DNA of 64,000 bases from Pomphorhynchus laevis (lineage: Eukaryota; Acanthocephala; Palaeacanthocephala; Echinorhynchida; Pomphorhynchidae). A program made the translations under genes and the position numbers. Every line of letters begins with the position of its first letter. Position 1 is the stretch's first letter. The stretch spans positions 1 to 64,000 of the forward strand of contig WNNJ02003745.1 of assembly GCA_012934845.2 (NCBI GenBank), written 5' to 3'. The notes beneath the pieces were generated by a model, which did no database searches, was not told the DNA's origin, and saw nothing but the letters and a program-made list of their open reading frames with translations. Below, piece after piece: positions 33,301 to 42,958 of the stretch.

Positions 33301-34812
33301 TTGTAAATTTGTTTATCGATTGCATTACGATTGTCACAGACATTAGGGTAATATCTAAGAAGACAAATAATTAAAGTTCGATGACAATCAAATGTAGATC
33401 CTATCACCTATCATTTGTATTTTCTGATTCGATTACGTTCTGACAGGTTTCTTGTGTTATTTCTTCATTTTTTATGCCATTAAAACAATAATTACGGCTT
33501 GAAATCACAGTAATTTAACCACTGTTTTATCTAATAAAACAGTAATCGACGATCATTTAAATCACTAATTATGAATTAACATTTAGTATAGAAGAATTTA
33601 ATACGTCTCTATGCACTTTGAGGACATTACATGAAGATGCATATTTATTATTATAGTAGACTTCTGACGTGTAGACAAATCAAGTATCCAGAATTGCAGT
33701 TGATAAATGTTTAAATTTAAATAATTTAAATTCGAATACTTTTTAATTTAAAATTACTTTTATATCAAGAGGAAAAGATGACAAGTTAACGCACCAATTA
33801 AATAGCAACGATGATTTAATGTACAAAAACAATCAGGTAAATTTAAAAAATGCAAAGTGTGAACCGGGCAACGCTAAACAATAAACGAAAAATGAAGGCC
33901 AGTATGATCCAGTATATCTGAATACAGTCATATATAATAAATATAAAAGGAAAATATTAAAAAAAATTAAAATAAAAAGTTTAATTAAAAATTATTCCGT
34001 TATTTATCTCACAAATTGATAAATTAATAATTAAATTAATTAATAATTTATTAATTATCTGCTATAGCTAAATCCCTTTTCCATTTATGGAAATTTATTT
34101 TTAAACACGTTCTGCTTTTAGTGTAAATATTCAACGACACAGAAATCAACGAATTGAATAAAACTCCGGATATATCGAGAATATCATAGCCTCGTAACTG
34201 CAACATTGCGTCTTTTCGAAAAAGGAAGAAACCAAAATGTTTACAATAGAATAGTTCAACTGAAGAAATTAACTAACAGATTGTGAAATATTTTCAATGA
34301 ACAAAAAGCGAAGTGTTAAACTGCTGAGCAAAGGAATATAAAGGCTGTATTACTAATTAATACATAATTAAATTTTAATTATTTTGTAAATTAAAAAATT
34401 ATTAAAACATTTTAAAATTTACAATTAAAATTCTTAAATTCAAGATCGTTTTTGCTATATTTTAATGTAAAACTAACTTGTTCGTTTGGCGTTAATGCTT
34501 CGACCATCATGAGCTCTTTTAATACTCTGTTAGATTCCTTAGCGAGCTCATTAGTGTTGCGCTGTAACTGATGGCTATTAAAAACAATAATTAAATTTGT
34601 GAGTAATTAAGAATCCAGGTTAAAACCCGTACTTACAATGTCACTCGAACTTTCTCCGAATCCTCACTCGTTCCGATTTTGTGAACCAAGAACTCAATTT
34701 CGGATACTTAATAAATAACAAATAGTTACAAATTTTCAAATATTTGCGTACCATTCTTGGTGAGTTTTTGTAAGTAAACCGATATGGAATTGTACAGTTG
34801 TTCAAAGCTCAT
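18254..34812 (-). CDS. STX7/12: Endosomal Qa-SNARE, syntaxin-7/12 type (8 exons)
   Basis: Membrane-anchored t-SNARE of endosome and lysosome fusion. Eight coding exons joined by GT-AG introns give 244 residues plus a stop (human STX7 261, STX12 276). Residues 1-130 form the Habc region (KIGTSEDSEKVR, LQRNTNELAKESNRVLKEL, a FQVAQK helix). The SNARE motif runs about 152-212 with VDVNQIFKDVSALIHEQGG and zero-layer Gln181. The tail anchor is about 221-241, followed by TLRK at the C-terminus. Every junction keeps frame. Intact introns include 45, 45, 51 and 62 bp, but three are inflated to 2.6, 8.0 and 5.0 kb by repeats and by a nested opposite-strand gene (23516-29041). The start ATG (34812) follows a possible acceptor at 34823, so a 5' non-coding exon, or a few more N-terminal residues, may lie upstream. 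Confidence 0.93.
19575..20380 (+). pseudogene. Fossil copy of a widespread zinc-finger/FHQDIK repeat family
   Basis: Lies in a syntaxin intron. Recognisable blocks in order: an N-terminal finger with LCYICGQ and GDQDKTFVPHLFCNSCVENL, then a VPHSNEIPIP-like linker and near the end GEIFHQDIK and LADYYWCLKRD. From memory, similar proteins occur in many copies in animal genomes and look transposon-associated; I cannot name the parent element. The copy is broken, with several breaks. Confidence 0.55.
20608..20735. repeat. Perfect palindromic MITE (family P, copy 2)
   Basis: 128 bp, two arms of about 60 bp complementary with very few mismatches and essentially no loop (centre AGCGTCC / GGACGCT). 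Ends CTGATTGTGGCACGACATT. Short copies of this kind form cruciforms readily. Confidence 0.9.
20822..23377. other. Syntaxin intron 7 filler
   Basis: Very AT-rich; carries two end motifs of the AT-rich element (21601 and 22825) and no supported gene. The short ORFs around 22320-22630 overlap on both strands without recognisable content. Confidence 0.5.
23378..23460 (-). CDS. STX7/12: Syntaxin exon 7
   Basis: DSIENSLSNVVNEVDNARAE then LVKAVNNQ. It lies just 56 bp from the start codon of the nested opposite-strand gene. Confidence 0.95.
23516..29041 (+). CDS. Secreted pseudokinase-like protein with RFx[VI] repeat array
   Basis: 1841 codons, single exon, nested antisense in syntaxin intron 6. 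Residues 1-22 look like a signal peptide (hydrophobic 8-20). Residues ~60-400 resemble a protein kinase fold lacking catalytic residues: the catalytic-loop position reads LVWLNMNVFNVALD (231-244) instead of HRDxKxxN, the DFG position is KFT (258-260), but an APE-like PPEMY (299-303), a hydrophobic helix with IGFEIGCLAYHMKG and a terminal SERLSLEDQLKHPF (381-394) are kept. Five NxS/T sequons (N122, 201, 379, 411, 422) fit the secretory route. A basic/acid-rich linker (430-620) leads to twelve 105-residue repeats, each with GRFKIVKI, SRFRVVNV and NRFNVINV motifs. The ORF stops inside repeat 12. I do not recognise the family; kinase kinship is inferred from motif order only. Confidence 0.75.
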   Translation: MSGLLNALMASIIFTLLVLSIPYNDTFQYQPYNDAFQCKYILGKLGLQNFITFYEGNHQNYDVIPPWWKPFNICTRFYFLSEPFRSESGVIVHAYDALKVEHIELKFIHADANPICVSRSENISFAYISKDAACMRRKHFSIPTDIPGEIYALKQLDSFTYFPKFRDYYRIGEHQDIHVISLERHSMYCAQNSIDMWVRRNFTTFYNEASIKAIITEISRVMSIMLNDFRLVWLNMNVFNVALDYQVKDRKNEFQLAKFTSVFQIDIIDNEKCDWQKAPRSISQRIDVFKGQETTLQKPPEMYWRDLPLQRKLTGYYSAKLYIGFEIGCLAYHMKGIPSLRLMWWRWEEVYRENHWVPILHGICTEIYLDFIERSLSMNTSERLSLEDQLKHPFIDASYLYKTHVTNMENNITADELARKHNCTVIEPARSRRTEFELGSPEYSDYDYSDSQYDPIKEMIRRTARQKRRKQLQEEKLKTNKEKPRNIETKLPSAKEAEIKRFGDMLKMLGNQDIGEIIRNEDINDKYEIEDYQEENKENFKIDDIKKEVKMISTNKSANSKKMQKSNEAKSKIKQEKEKYDKLIEENDQMETYKIINVDEQTTQSTIKEIELMKQNQHDKAGRFKIEKIKNEMQIESKANDTKREESSQFIKNTNQQTDKSHIIQESEQPAKSSRFRVVNVEKQMVQATVDEGVTETKKTNRFNLINVQEQMERKNEPLSEQVHKPGRFKIVKIKDEMQIDSKTNEVSTEEPSQFIKNTNQQTDQSHIIQASEQPAKPSRFRVVNVEKQMVQATVDEGVTETKKTNRFNVINLQEQMERKNEPLSEQVHKPGRFKIVKIKDKMQIDSKTNDVSTEEPSQFIKNTNQQTDKSHIIQASEQPAKPSRFRVINVERQMVQATVDEEVTETKKTNRFNVINVQEQIERKNEPLSEQVHKPGRFKIVKIKDEMQIDSKTNEVSTEEPSQFIKNTNQQTDQSHIIKASEQPAKPSRFRVINVERQMVQASVDEGVTETKKTNRFNVINLQEQMERKNEPLSEQVHKPGRFKIVKIKDKMQIDSKTNDVSTEEPSQFIKNTNQQTDKSHIIQASEQPAKPSRFRVINVERQMVQATVDEEVTETKKTNRFNVINVQEQIERKNEPLSEQVHKPGRFKIVKIKDEMQIDSKTNEVSTEEPSQFIKNTNQQTDQSHIIKASEQPAKPSRFRVINVERQMVQASVDEGVTETKKTDRFNVINVKEKIERKNEPLSEQVHKPEPFKIVKIKDKMQIDSKTNDVSTEEPSQFIKNTNQQTDKSHIIQASEQPAKPSRFRVVNVEKQMVQAAVDEGVTETKKTNRFNVINVQEQMERKNEPLSEQVHKPGRFKIVKIKDEMQIDSKTNEVSTEEPSQFIKNTNQQTDQSHIIQASEQPAKPSRFRVVNVEKQMVQATVDEGVTETKKTNRFNVINLQEQMERKNEPLSEQVHKPGRFKIVKIKDEMQIDSKTNDVSTEEPSQFIKNTNQQTDQSHIIQASEQPAKPSRFRVINVEKQMVQATVDEGVTETKKTNRFNVINVQEQMERKNEPLSEQVHKPGRFKIVKIKDEMQIDSKTNDVSTEEPSQFIKNTNQQTDQSHIIQASEQPAKPSRFRAINVEKQMVQATVDEGVTETKKTNRFNVINVQEQMERKNEPLSEQVHKPGRFKIVKIKDEMQIDSKTNDVSTEEPSQFIKNTNQQTDQSHIIQASEQPAKPSRFRVINVEKQMVQATVDEGVTETKKTNRFNVINVQEQTERKNEPLSEQVHKPGRLKIVKIKDEMQIDSKTNDMNRKESSHFIMDANQQTDQSHIMPSSDNPSKPSRFRVVNVEKQMV
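25371..29148 (+). repeat. 315-bp coding tandem repeat, 12 units
   Basis: The anchor (ATAAACCAGG) recurs at 25686, 26001, 26316, 26631, 26946, 27261, 27576, 27891, 28206, 28521 and 28836, exactly 315 bp apart; the first, more diverged unit is at 25371. Two unit types alternate in the left part (DKM..NDVS..TDK and DEM..NEVS..TDQ), giving a 630-bp higher-order repeat visible in units 3-4 versus 5-6. Confidence 0.97.
29042..30470 (+). pseudogene. Decayed continuation of the repeat array
   Basis: Directly after the stop (TAA where inner units have CAA), four to five more units follow with anchors near 29149, 29501, 29786, 30091 and 30410. They carry indels and stops, the worst to the right. The longest open piece is 29384-29698 (104 codons, RFNVINV, GRFKIVKI). 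The ancestral protein was probably longer, unless these units never coded. Confidence 0.85.
30471..31207. other. Syntaxin intron 6, no gene
   Basis: 3' flank of the nested gene, AT-rich; no ORF or known repeat. Any 3' UTR of the nested gene would be here or within the decayed units. Confidence 0.4.
31208..31412. repeat. Foldback element (family F-related)
   Basis: Terminal arms TTTATTAGTGGAGAGAGTGA and its complement, inner arms CAATAGCCTACTGCTATTG (duplicated on the left). The right arm contains CTGAAGA, an ATAGC/GCTAT stem and GAAA (31334-31362). Confidence 0.8.
31492..31564 (-). CDS. STX7/12: Syntaxin exon 6
   Basis: SNARE core with zero-layer Gln (IHEQGG); donor GTGAGT opens the 8-kb intron that hosts the nested gene. 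Confidence 0.95.
31616..31711 (-). CDS. STX7/12: Syntaxin exon 5
   Basis: 32 codons, ISHKQQNELLQVEQHVNLDI then LAERETQIKRLE: start of the SNARE motif. Confidence 0.92.
31757..31915 (-). CDS. STX7/12: Syntaxin exon 4
   Basis: Third Habc helix: SMQKQRKTSIAQDYVAVMNR then FQVAQKLGASKEKD. 53 whole codons, donor GTACGC. Confidence 0.92.
32110..32200. repeat. Family P MITE, single arm (copy 3)
   Basis: CAGCAGGACTCTAGCATCCT, then AACATTACCTTGAAGATAAT and GTCGTGTCACAACCAGAAG: the right half of the 20608 palindrome, diverged, within syntaxin intron 3. Confidence 0.7.
32201..34477. other. Syntaxin intron 3 filler
   Basis: Non-coding. Contains a short direct duplication built on CACGATTGTATAATGCCTA (32466, 32602), an inverted pair around GTTAGGTAAATACT (32829 / 32922) and a solitary family F arm at 33170-33245 with a CTGATGA..GAAA core. 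Confidence 0.6.
34478..34574 (-). CDS. STX7/12: Syntaxin exon 3
   Basis: HQLQRNTNELAKESNRVLKE followed by LMMVEALTPNEQ; donor GTTAGT. Closely matches STX12 (TNQLAKETNELLKEL). Confidence 0.92.
34637..34706 (-). CDS. STX7/12: Syntaxin exon 2
   Basis: Reads VSEIEFLVHKIGTSEDSEK then VRVT; donor GTAAGT, 45-bp intron before it. Confidence 0.9.
34752..34812 (-). CDS. STX7/12: Syntaxin exon 1 (coding)
   Basis: Reads MSFEQLYNSISVYLQKLTKN, ending in phase 1 before GTACGC. Confidence 0.85.
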
Positions 34813-34829
34813 TTGACGAGATGCTAGAA

Positions 34830-35330
34830 AATGAGAATGATTCTAAAGTAAACACTACTTGACGTGACTGTACAATACATAATGATTTGTGTTATATATC
34901 TGTTGTTCATAAAAATTATTAACTGATCAAAGGAGTTATTATAATTTTTATTGAAACCGAATTTTATATAAAAAGCAATTTTTAAAGCTGGCTTGTATAG
35001 ATAATTACTTAAATAATGATCATAAAACAGGGTTTAATATGAGTAAAGTGCTTTTGATGGAGAATAACATTCTTGAACGTAAAATACAGGAATCTTTTTT
35101 TTTGCAAAAAGTCAAAATAAATCGATGCTTAATCATAAATTGAATATTGATTTAATAACAAATATTTTGGGATCGCAGTTTGTAGTTTATTCATAATTTA
35201 AAATTATTTACTGTTTTTAATCAATCCTACAGTTAATTTTGTTTTTGAATTCTTGTCTCTTCAATACAGAATAATTTGTGTTATATATTTGTGGCTCATA
35301 AAAATTCTTAACTGATCAAAGGAGAGAGTG
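34830..35330. other. Upstream of the syntaxin start
   Basis: No ORF. It should contain the syntaxin 5' non-coding exon and promoter, but I see no sure signal. Confidence 0.35.
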
Positions 35331-38300
35331 AACAGACTTTGTCATTGTTTTTGTGTTTTTATCTCTGTTGTTTCTGTTCATTTTGTTGTTAATTGTGAAT
35401 TATAGTTTGATGAATTGATAAAAAAAGAGACATAGCTAATCGTTTAAACTTCTGTGATATTAAACTAGCAGAGATAACTGCAGTTTTAAACATGTCGAAG
35501 CTTTCAAGGAATTCATCATTTCTAGCAATAACTGCTAAAGAAACAGAACATAAGGTAAGTGATATTTCTGTTTTTAATAATATATTAACTCCGAAGCAGC
35601 TTTTCTCCGGTTTCAAAGACTTCGAATCATGACACCACAACTCCAAAAGTTCCTCTCGCCAACAACCAGCATTTTTACATCTTTCTAAGATAACTTATGA
35701 AAGGTTATTCCTCCAACAGAATTAAAATTAACTCAACAAGATTGGAAGGAAATACCTACCGCATCTCTTTCGTAAAATCTGATATGGCCAAAGAATAAAT
35801 GATGTACTCAACAAAGCATTTGGAAAACATAGCCTCTATAATTTATAAGCCTATCCAGGCTACAGTCAAGATCTCAAACATTTTACCCCCCCCTGATGAT
35901 TCTGATATTAAAGAACTCGAGAAACTATTCAACTTGACGCACCAGATTTCCTAGGGGTAAGAAGGACACCCCTACCAATTGCCTTCACCCATACCACAGA
36001 CAAAAACGCGATGATTCTAAGGAAAGCTGCCTCCCACCATTTATGGTGGGAATCCAGCTGTAAAAATATAAGGTTGTGTTATTTGCTTTTCGTCCCAAGA
36101 AGAGTAAATAGAAACTTGATCAGCGGCTCCTGGCTGCTCAAGCTGCGATTTAACATATCCAGCGTGATCTCGCAAATGCACGGCCTTCAAAGGCTACGAA
36201 AAAAGGCACCTAGCGAAAAAGTCGACGTCAACCACGCATGTTGTCAATCCTTGTTTAAACGATGTTACAAGAAGCACAGGACCAACTATTGATGAAAGCC
36301 TAAAGATAATCGACAAGATAATCTCTGAAAACATGAAATTGATAGAAGCATTGATCATGAGGCTGACAGATGAGGTGTTAACACCCCTTGAAATTCTGAC
36401 GAATTCCGTCAAGCTTCCTCTAAAAAAGCCTCGTCCCAGAACGGTGCTTCCCCACTTCGCTTGACAAAGAAGGGCAAGAAGTTGAAAATTAAGGGACATG
36501 GCGATAATGTCCACAGCAACGATGTCGGTGGTCCTGCAATTAGGGACAAAAGAAAGGACAACGGCCCTACTCTGGACGCAACTAGTGAGTTCTGATATCC
36601 TTCTAAGTGACTCTAATTGTATGGGAAGTAATCCCGAACCGTTTTCACTGAGCATCATTCAGTGGAATTCGGGAGGGGCTTCTGCCCTTAGCATTCTTCT
36701 GATCGAGATGCAAATGTTATAGTCCTAAGAGAGACTAGATCTACCCGGTCCCTTCAGGTCATTACTCAATTTTTACCAAGGCACATAACTACCAACTTCA
36801 CTCCGTTTATAAACCCACCTCACTCCTCTTAATCTTAAGTTCTTCCAATCTTAGTTAAGAGTAACTTAAGATATTCCTTCCTACTGAACTATTATTGTCC
36901 GGTCCTGTCTTGTTAAGCGATAACACTATGGAATAACTGTAAACGTATCACATAGCCAATATCTATATTCGGCCAGGAGAGATTCACAAGAGCCGTGACC
37001 TCATGGATCGTATATTATATAGAGGCTATGACATGTTACTGCGTGAATTCAACGACAGAAGAGGTCGTTGGATTAATGCAGCACTTTGCAGTACCAGAAA
37101 CGAATACCTTATTCATAAAACACCGTACCCAACATTTCATTGCACATAAACAAATTCTCTCCTCGCGACATACTACTGCTATATGTGAAGTGGCAGTTTA
37201 AGCCCTTCTGTATTAAACAGTTGCGCCAACAGTTGTCCACCTCGCACGACCTACTTCGTTGGCGGTTAGAGGAAGATACGTTGCAGTGAATGTGGTTCCA
37301 TTTTGATCCAATCAGAATGCCCATCTTCTACGTTGCTATCCGACTCTTCAATGTTGTAGGAAATGCGAGTCTGATCCGATTTAATTCCTACCTCACATCG
37401 CAAGCTACCGCAATATTTTTGACTACCTATAAAGGTCGCATATTTAATCCCACTCTGACAAACTCAAGCTCCAGGAAAAATGCTACACCTTTACAATATA
37501 TCTGTTTCCTTCCGACAGGCCCTTTAAAAAATACTGGAGCTCAAATTATAGACTCAAACGGAGTAGAGATAGGGCGAGTATTTGATCGTCTTAACCCTTC
37601 TCAGTCTTCCTTTCGGAAAATATTCAAGAAGGATAAGTTTGTCAGCTAAAAGAGAGAGCATCGGGTTAGATTGGTGGAAAAGCCTTGTCAAAATTTCGGA
37701 GGAGTCACTATTCCATCACAATTATGCAGCCACTCAATCTCCCCCCCAACCAATCTCATCTTGGGGTAACTTCAGAAGTAGGAACTTGTCTGCTGCAGAT
37801 ATCCTGAACTCCTAGGGGCCACTTCCAGGTACCTTCAAAACAAAAACATCCACTATCCATTCGAGTCTGCTAGCTTTTGGCTGAATGTCAGAGAAAGGAG
37901 ATCACCATCACAATGCGTTTAGCCAACACGTCCGACATAGCAGGCATATATATTAGCAGAAAAGTATTTTTAGCAAAGAAAAAATCTATTAGATGTCCCA
38001 AAGATCTGCGGCCCATTTCGATTCAAAACTCACTCATCTCCATCTACGAAAAAGCACTTGTGCGTAGAATTTTAGACCCATCTATGTAGGCATTATTTAA
38101 TCCCACCAGGTTTTCATAGGTTTGTAAAAGAACGCTCGATTCATTCAGCAATTGGAAAAGTGCATCGGTTTTTGCCAAGATAGCAGTCATTAGCTTGATG
38201 TGTCGGCTTTTCTTGACTTTTCCGCTGCAATTGACCGTATCTCCATTCCTTTTGATATCTCTTCTCTCAGGTCCCCCATGCTGCATGCGGGAATTGCTAA

Positions 38301-39990
38301 CAGGGTGGAGATTTTGCTGTAAACCAAGCGGTTCTTGTATGAAGTCGACTATGATGCACACCAGTTCTATCATATTACAGTTGTGCATCAAGGCTTCCCG
38401 CTTTCTCCTATCTTATACCTTGCTGCCTTCATTCTACTTTTTAACATTTCAAAAGCGAACAATATCAAATGGTATAAGGTGATGATACATCCTGTTTTCT
38501 GGACTCAGGTGCAAAGATGTAGTCTCGGATATCAGCCGCTTCTATTTAAGGTAAAAAGCCCAACTAACCCGATCAGATCTTATTTTAAACTTTTCTAAAT
38601 CCCATGTGATGGTCTTTATTGGCGCCAACTACACCATTAAGGTTGAATAATCGGCCGGGTCAGACTTCGATATATTCAAAAGTGTCCTAAAGAGAGATAG
38701 ATGGGATCTAAAACGGGCCCAACATTTGTCTTAGAGAGGGAGCGATCAAGTGCGCCTATGATGCACTTAAGCAATCTCTGAATTAGTCTTCTTTGCTAGC
38801 AAACGTCCTCACAGCAAAAACTAAGGTTCTCCAGCTTATCATCTAGAGATAACCAGACATTGTCCGTATCGAGTGATCCCTCATGTCTGTGAGATACCCT
38901 GAGTGGTTTAGCTGAAGGACGGCGCGTTTGTGGATGCTGTATGACGCTGATCCTCCAGCGCCATAACTATATTATATAACTATACTATATTAGATTTAAC
39001 ATATATATAACTATATAAGTTATAGTGCATAACTTATATGCACTATCTACTATAATCACTTAATAACAAAGTATCTTAAAACTTTTAAATTTAATCTGTT
39101 AAATTTTATGCCCAAATGACAAAAGTAATTTATAAAAAATATCTTTAAATAAAATTAAAAATAATACATAAAAATAATACATACATATGCAGCTAACAAA
39201 TATGCGGTATCCGTTAAAGATAAGAAATATAGGCGCAAGATGGAGGACAGCGGTTATAGCTTCGCGGCAGCAGTGATCGAAACCTACGGAGGGTGGAACA
39301 GCACTGGGGAAAAACTGATTCGGAATATATCCCGGTCCATGTAACAGCGGAACGGTGTTCCATACTCAAGGGCGATATCACAGTTGTTTCAGCGAGCTTC
39401 AATAGCCCTCATGCGAGGTAACGCGAAAGCAATACTTAAGAGCTTGGACGATATTGGGCGACCTCTTCTGGAGAAGGAATTGGGACCATGTGATGATCCA
39501 GAAATGCGATTTTTCTCTAACGACGAACCTGTGATCAACATATCTAACGACTCTACTGATCTATCGGGCAGGACGAGTTTTGTTGGAGTTATGCCTCTTT
39601 ATTCCGTAGTGCTTCCAGCCTGCGACGATACGATTTTCCCGTCAATCAAACGTCTTAATCTAATTGAAATGACTTCATCCAGTCTGATATATGATGATCA
39701 AGAACAACATCTAGAGTCGATACATACTTGTCAATGAAATGATAATGGCATTGGAGCTGGGCTGGACATAGCCGCACCGTGCAGACGACAGTCTTGCGAA
39801 CGCATTCGATCTCCGGCGAGCTATGGCTTCCCTACTTCAATTAAGCGTCCAGATTTGACGAGTGGGCTGGTCTATTTCAAAGATTCATTCGATAGCGATG
39901 GTACGCTGAAAGAATGGGTTATCCCTTCAAAGCTGGACAAGCCACAAGGCAAATTTGTTAAAAAAATTGGGCAAACTACATTTGTAATCC
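35331..39990 (+). mobile_element. Long degenerate non-LTR retrotransposon(s)
   Basis: One or more old LINEs in plus orientation, all frames broken. Recognisable in order: an ORF1-like region (LAEITAVLNMSKLSRNSSF near 35450; a leucine-rich LKIIDKIISENMKLIEALI near 36300), an endonuclease-like start SLSIIQWNSGG (near 36650) with VLRETR nearby, RT-like RPISIQNSLISIYEKALVRR (near 38010) and YHITVVHQGFPLSPIL (near 38370), and a C-terminal KYAVSVKDKKY / FAAAVIETYGGWN block (39199-39310) with RASIALMRGNAKAIL (39390-39435). That last block matches C-termini of non-LTR elements with a restriction-like endonuclease. APE-like and restriction-like pieces together suggest either two elements or a misread. 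Confidence 0.6.
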
Positions 39991-40239
39991 TTTAGAATTG
40001 TTCTTTTAGAATACATAAAATTGTACGATTAATTATTTTGTTTCATGTATTCGACCACATAATAGCGATGATTAAAAAATCTAAAGATTATAATTGTCTC
40101 GATAAATTATAAATAATTTATATCGATTAAGGTAATTGAATATATTGAACAATTCCATATTGACGATTTGAGAGTTAAAAACATACAAATCCACGTGCAT
40201 GATAAATGATATAATCCGTGATATTTAAAAAAATATTTA

Positions 40240-41515
40240 TTTTTACGTGGCAAATGCGTAGAGGCGCACGCTTACATGACCACAAAAAAAGAACAAAAAT
40301 CTAAATCATGTTTCGAGGAGGTGGGTACGGAGGCAGTATTTAAATGCAATAAAGGAGGGAACGCAACGAACGTCGAGTAGGAGCTGATTCCAAGCGAGTA
40401 GGGCGGCGACGAGGAAGGATCGGAGACCGTAGTTGTTGGAGTAATTGGGAACGCAGAGTAAGAGGGAATTACGGGAACGCAGTGGTAGAGAGGTTGGACG
40501 AGTGTCGTCTAATAAAGGGAAGTTGATGAACGATGGGAAGCCGACAACGATGAGACAAAAAGTTACGAGAAGTCGGAGTTGTATGCGGATGTGGATGGTA
40601 GGAAAGGAGAGTTGAGGAAGATATGTGGATGTGTGGTCAAAGCGACGGAGACGTAGGAGCACTCGAACGTTGGAGTTGATGATGCGTTGTAGGGGTAGGA
40701 TTATGGATTTTGGAGAATTGGCGAAAAGGCTGAAGCAGAAATCGATATTGGGAAAAGAAGCGAGGAAAGAAGAAACATACATGAACGGAAGTCGACAAGG
40801 GGGCAGAGACGGCGGATGTCATGAAGAATTCAGTTAGACGAGCGAATCTTGTCGCGGACGAAGGGTTTAAGGGAAAGGTGATCATCGAAATGGAATCCTA
40901 AGTGATATTGCGGAATACGGGGATGATTGATATGGCAAAAGATACAGGGGAGGAGATATGTTAGGTTGACGGGATATGATCTACATTATATTAAAATTGT
41001 CTGAGTTTAGAACGAGATAAAGATGGGAGAGACGTTTGTAGATAGAAGACAGACAGTTAGATACAGAAATTGCGATATTTTGTATACGATGGGCGGGTGC
41101 GTGACCATAGATGAGTATGTCATCGGCGCATTGCATAACGTTAAATAAGTGAGGTTTTATAAACGAAAAGAGATTGCAAAGCAAAAGAGAAAAAGGTAAG
41201 AGACCTAGCACTGAACCTTGTGGAACCCCGCAAAAAAGTAGGGATGGAAAGAGAGGATGATGAATTTAAACATACTCGAAAAAAAGCGGTCGGATAGATA
41301 TGAGGCAAACCATGCTACGGAGGATGAAGAAAAGCTGTAATCATAACGAAGGCGAGAAAGGAGGACTGAGTGTTCGACAATGTCGAATGCGGAGGAGAGG
41401 TCTAGGGAGATGAGAACACTATATAGAGCCTTGTCGTGAAAAATGAGTAGGTCGCTGTAAACATTCATGCATGCGATTTCTATGGAGTGATTAGAGCGAA
41501 AAGCGGATTGGTTTA
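40240..41515 (-). mobile_element. CR1-like LINE, 5'-truncated (copy D)
   Basis: The minus strand encodes RT pieces: SLDLSSAFDIVEHSVLLSRL (41205-41468), MQCADDILIYGHAPAHRI (YADD changed to CADD, 40981-41211) and the C-terminal region (40306-40782). At least three frames are involved. The 3' end carries the conserved stem-loop (40255-40275) and an A-rich tail on the left. Confidence 0.8.
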
Positions 41516-42290
41516 ACGTGTTTCATTTATTTTGCGATTTCAAGCTCAATTATATGTTGTTAACAATATTTCATCAAAGCTTTACTTTAGGATTTCAGTA
41601 AAATATCAGATCAATTATTACAGACACTTATGAATTCCTATGGCTAAAGGATACGACAACTGAACTACAAACATAGAAAAATACAATTTGAAATAAAAAA
41701 TAAATATTTATGATCACTTTTATATTTACATGCTTTGATTTAAAAATATTAAAATTTCCTTGAATAGCTTTTCACTAGATTCAAATTTATAATCAATTTT
41801 TCCAGGAATTAATTTCATATGATCATAATTAAAGTAAGCAAATTTCCGAACAAAGAAATGACAATATTGGATAGGGATAATTAATATTGATTAACATTTA
41901 AATTACATAATAATACGATATTTAACATTAATTATGACGTTATATTTAATAAAGCATAATAATGATATCTAAATGACGATAATGTAAGGCCATATTTAAA
42001 TGATATTATTTTCAATTAGGCAAATCAATTTATGGAATGTTTTGTCATTTACTATCACATAAAATAAAAGATTTCCTGATGTAAAGTAATTATTAAATGC
42101 AATATAGAACAAGGACATACAACATGTACTAAAATGTTTTTACACAAAATTACAACACTGTCGAAATCAGCGCGAAAACTAATTCATTTAGTTTAATGAC
42201 TGACTATAAGTAGTCAATGAAATTGAGCATAAATATATTTTTTTACTTTTCACAAAAATAATATTTTTAAGATGCAAAATTTAATCAGAT
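41516..42290. other. No gene seen
   Basis: AT-rich spacer between two LINE copies with no recognisable ORF or repeat. Confidence 0.5.
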
Positions 42291-42296
42291 CAAAGG

Positions 42297-42380
42297 CTGA
42301 GTTAGTCATTACATATTACCGAAGCTTTCGCAGCTTTACGGATTCGTCAGTGGCTCATTGTAACTATTTATAATAATAAT
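42297..42380 (-). repeat. ~75-bp repeat R, 3' side of LINE copy E
   Basis: On the minus strand: ATGAGCCACTGACGAATCC, then AGCTGCGAAAGCTTCGG and a TAATATGTAATGACTAACTC tail. Two more copies sit on the 5' side of the LINE at 46107-46285. Confidence 0.75.
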
Positions 42381-42466
42381 TTATTTAATGTGGCCAATGC
42401 GTGACATCTGCACGCTTACAAGTCCACTAACAAAAACACACACATCAGAAGTCACAGGTTTATTAA

Positions 42467-42958
42467 TTAATTGTTTAAGTGACATTGGATTAGGCGTTTG
42501 AAGCACGGCATTGATGTTGATTGGCGGATATGAATGGGCAGATGATTCCACGAGAGAGTAGCAGCCACCAGGAAGGAGCGTAAGCCAAAAGAGGTAGAGT
42601 AGTTTAAGACATGTAAAAGAAGGGAATTACGGGAACGCAGAGCACAGTACACATGACGAGAATTGTCGAGAAAAGGAAGGTTGAGAAATAAAGGGGTATG
42701 AGAAGTTATAAGGCGAAAAACAATGATAAGACGAATTTGAACACGACAACAAATATTAGGCAAATTGAGAGAAACAAGATGATGGAATGTATGATCAAAA
42801 CGACGAAGACGAACGAGAATTGGGACGGCTGCGTTGGTGATGCGTTGTAAAGGAAGTAGAGTGGATTTAGATGAGTTGGAATAAAGACTCAGACAGTAAT
42901 CAAGTATTGAGAAAATAAGAGAAGATATGAGAGTCATACATAAAGAGAAATCGATCAA
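42467..42958 (-). pseudogene. LINE ORF2 C-terminal segment (copy E)
   Basis: 163 codons with LPLQRITNAAVPILVRLRR and RSFLVAATLSWNHLPIHIRQ, ending FKRLIQCHLNN: the thumb and tail after the RT palm, typical of CR1-group ORF2. Near-identical in layout to 59813-60121. Confidence 0.75.
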
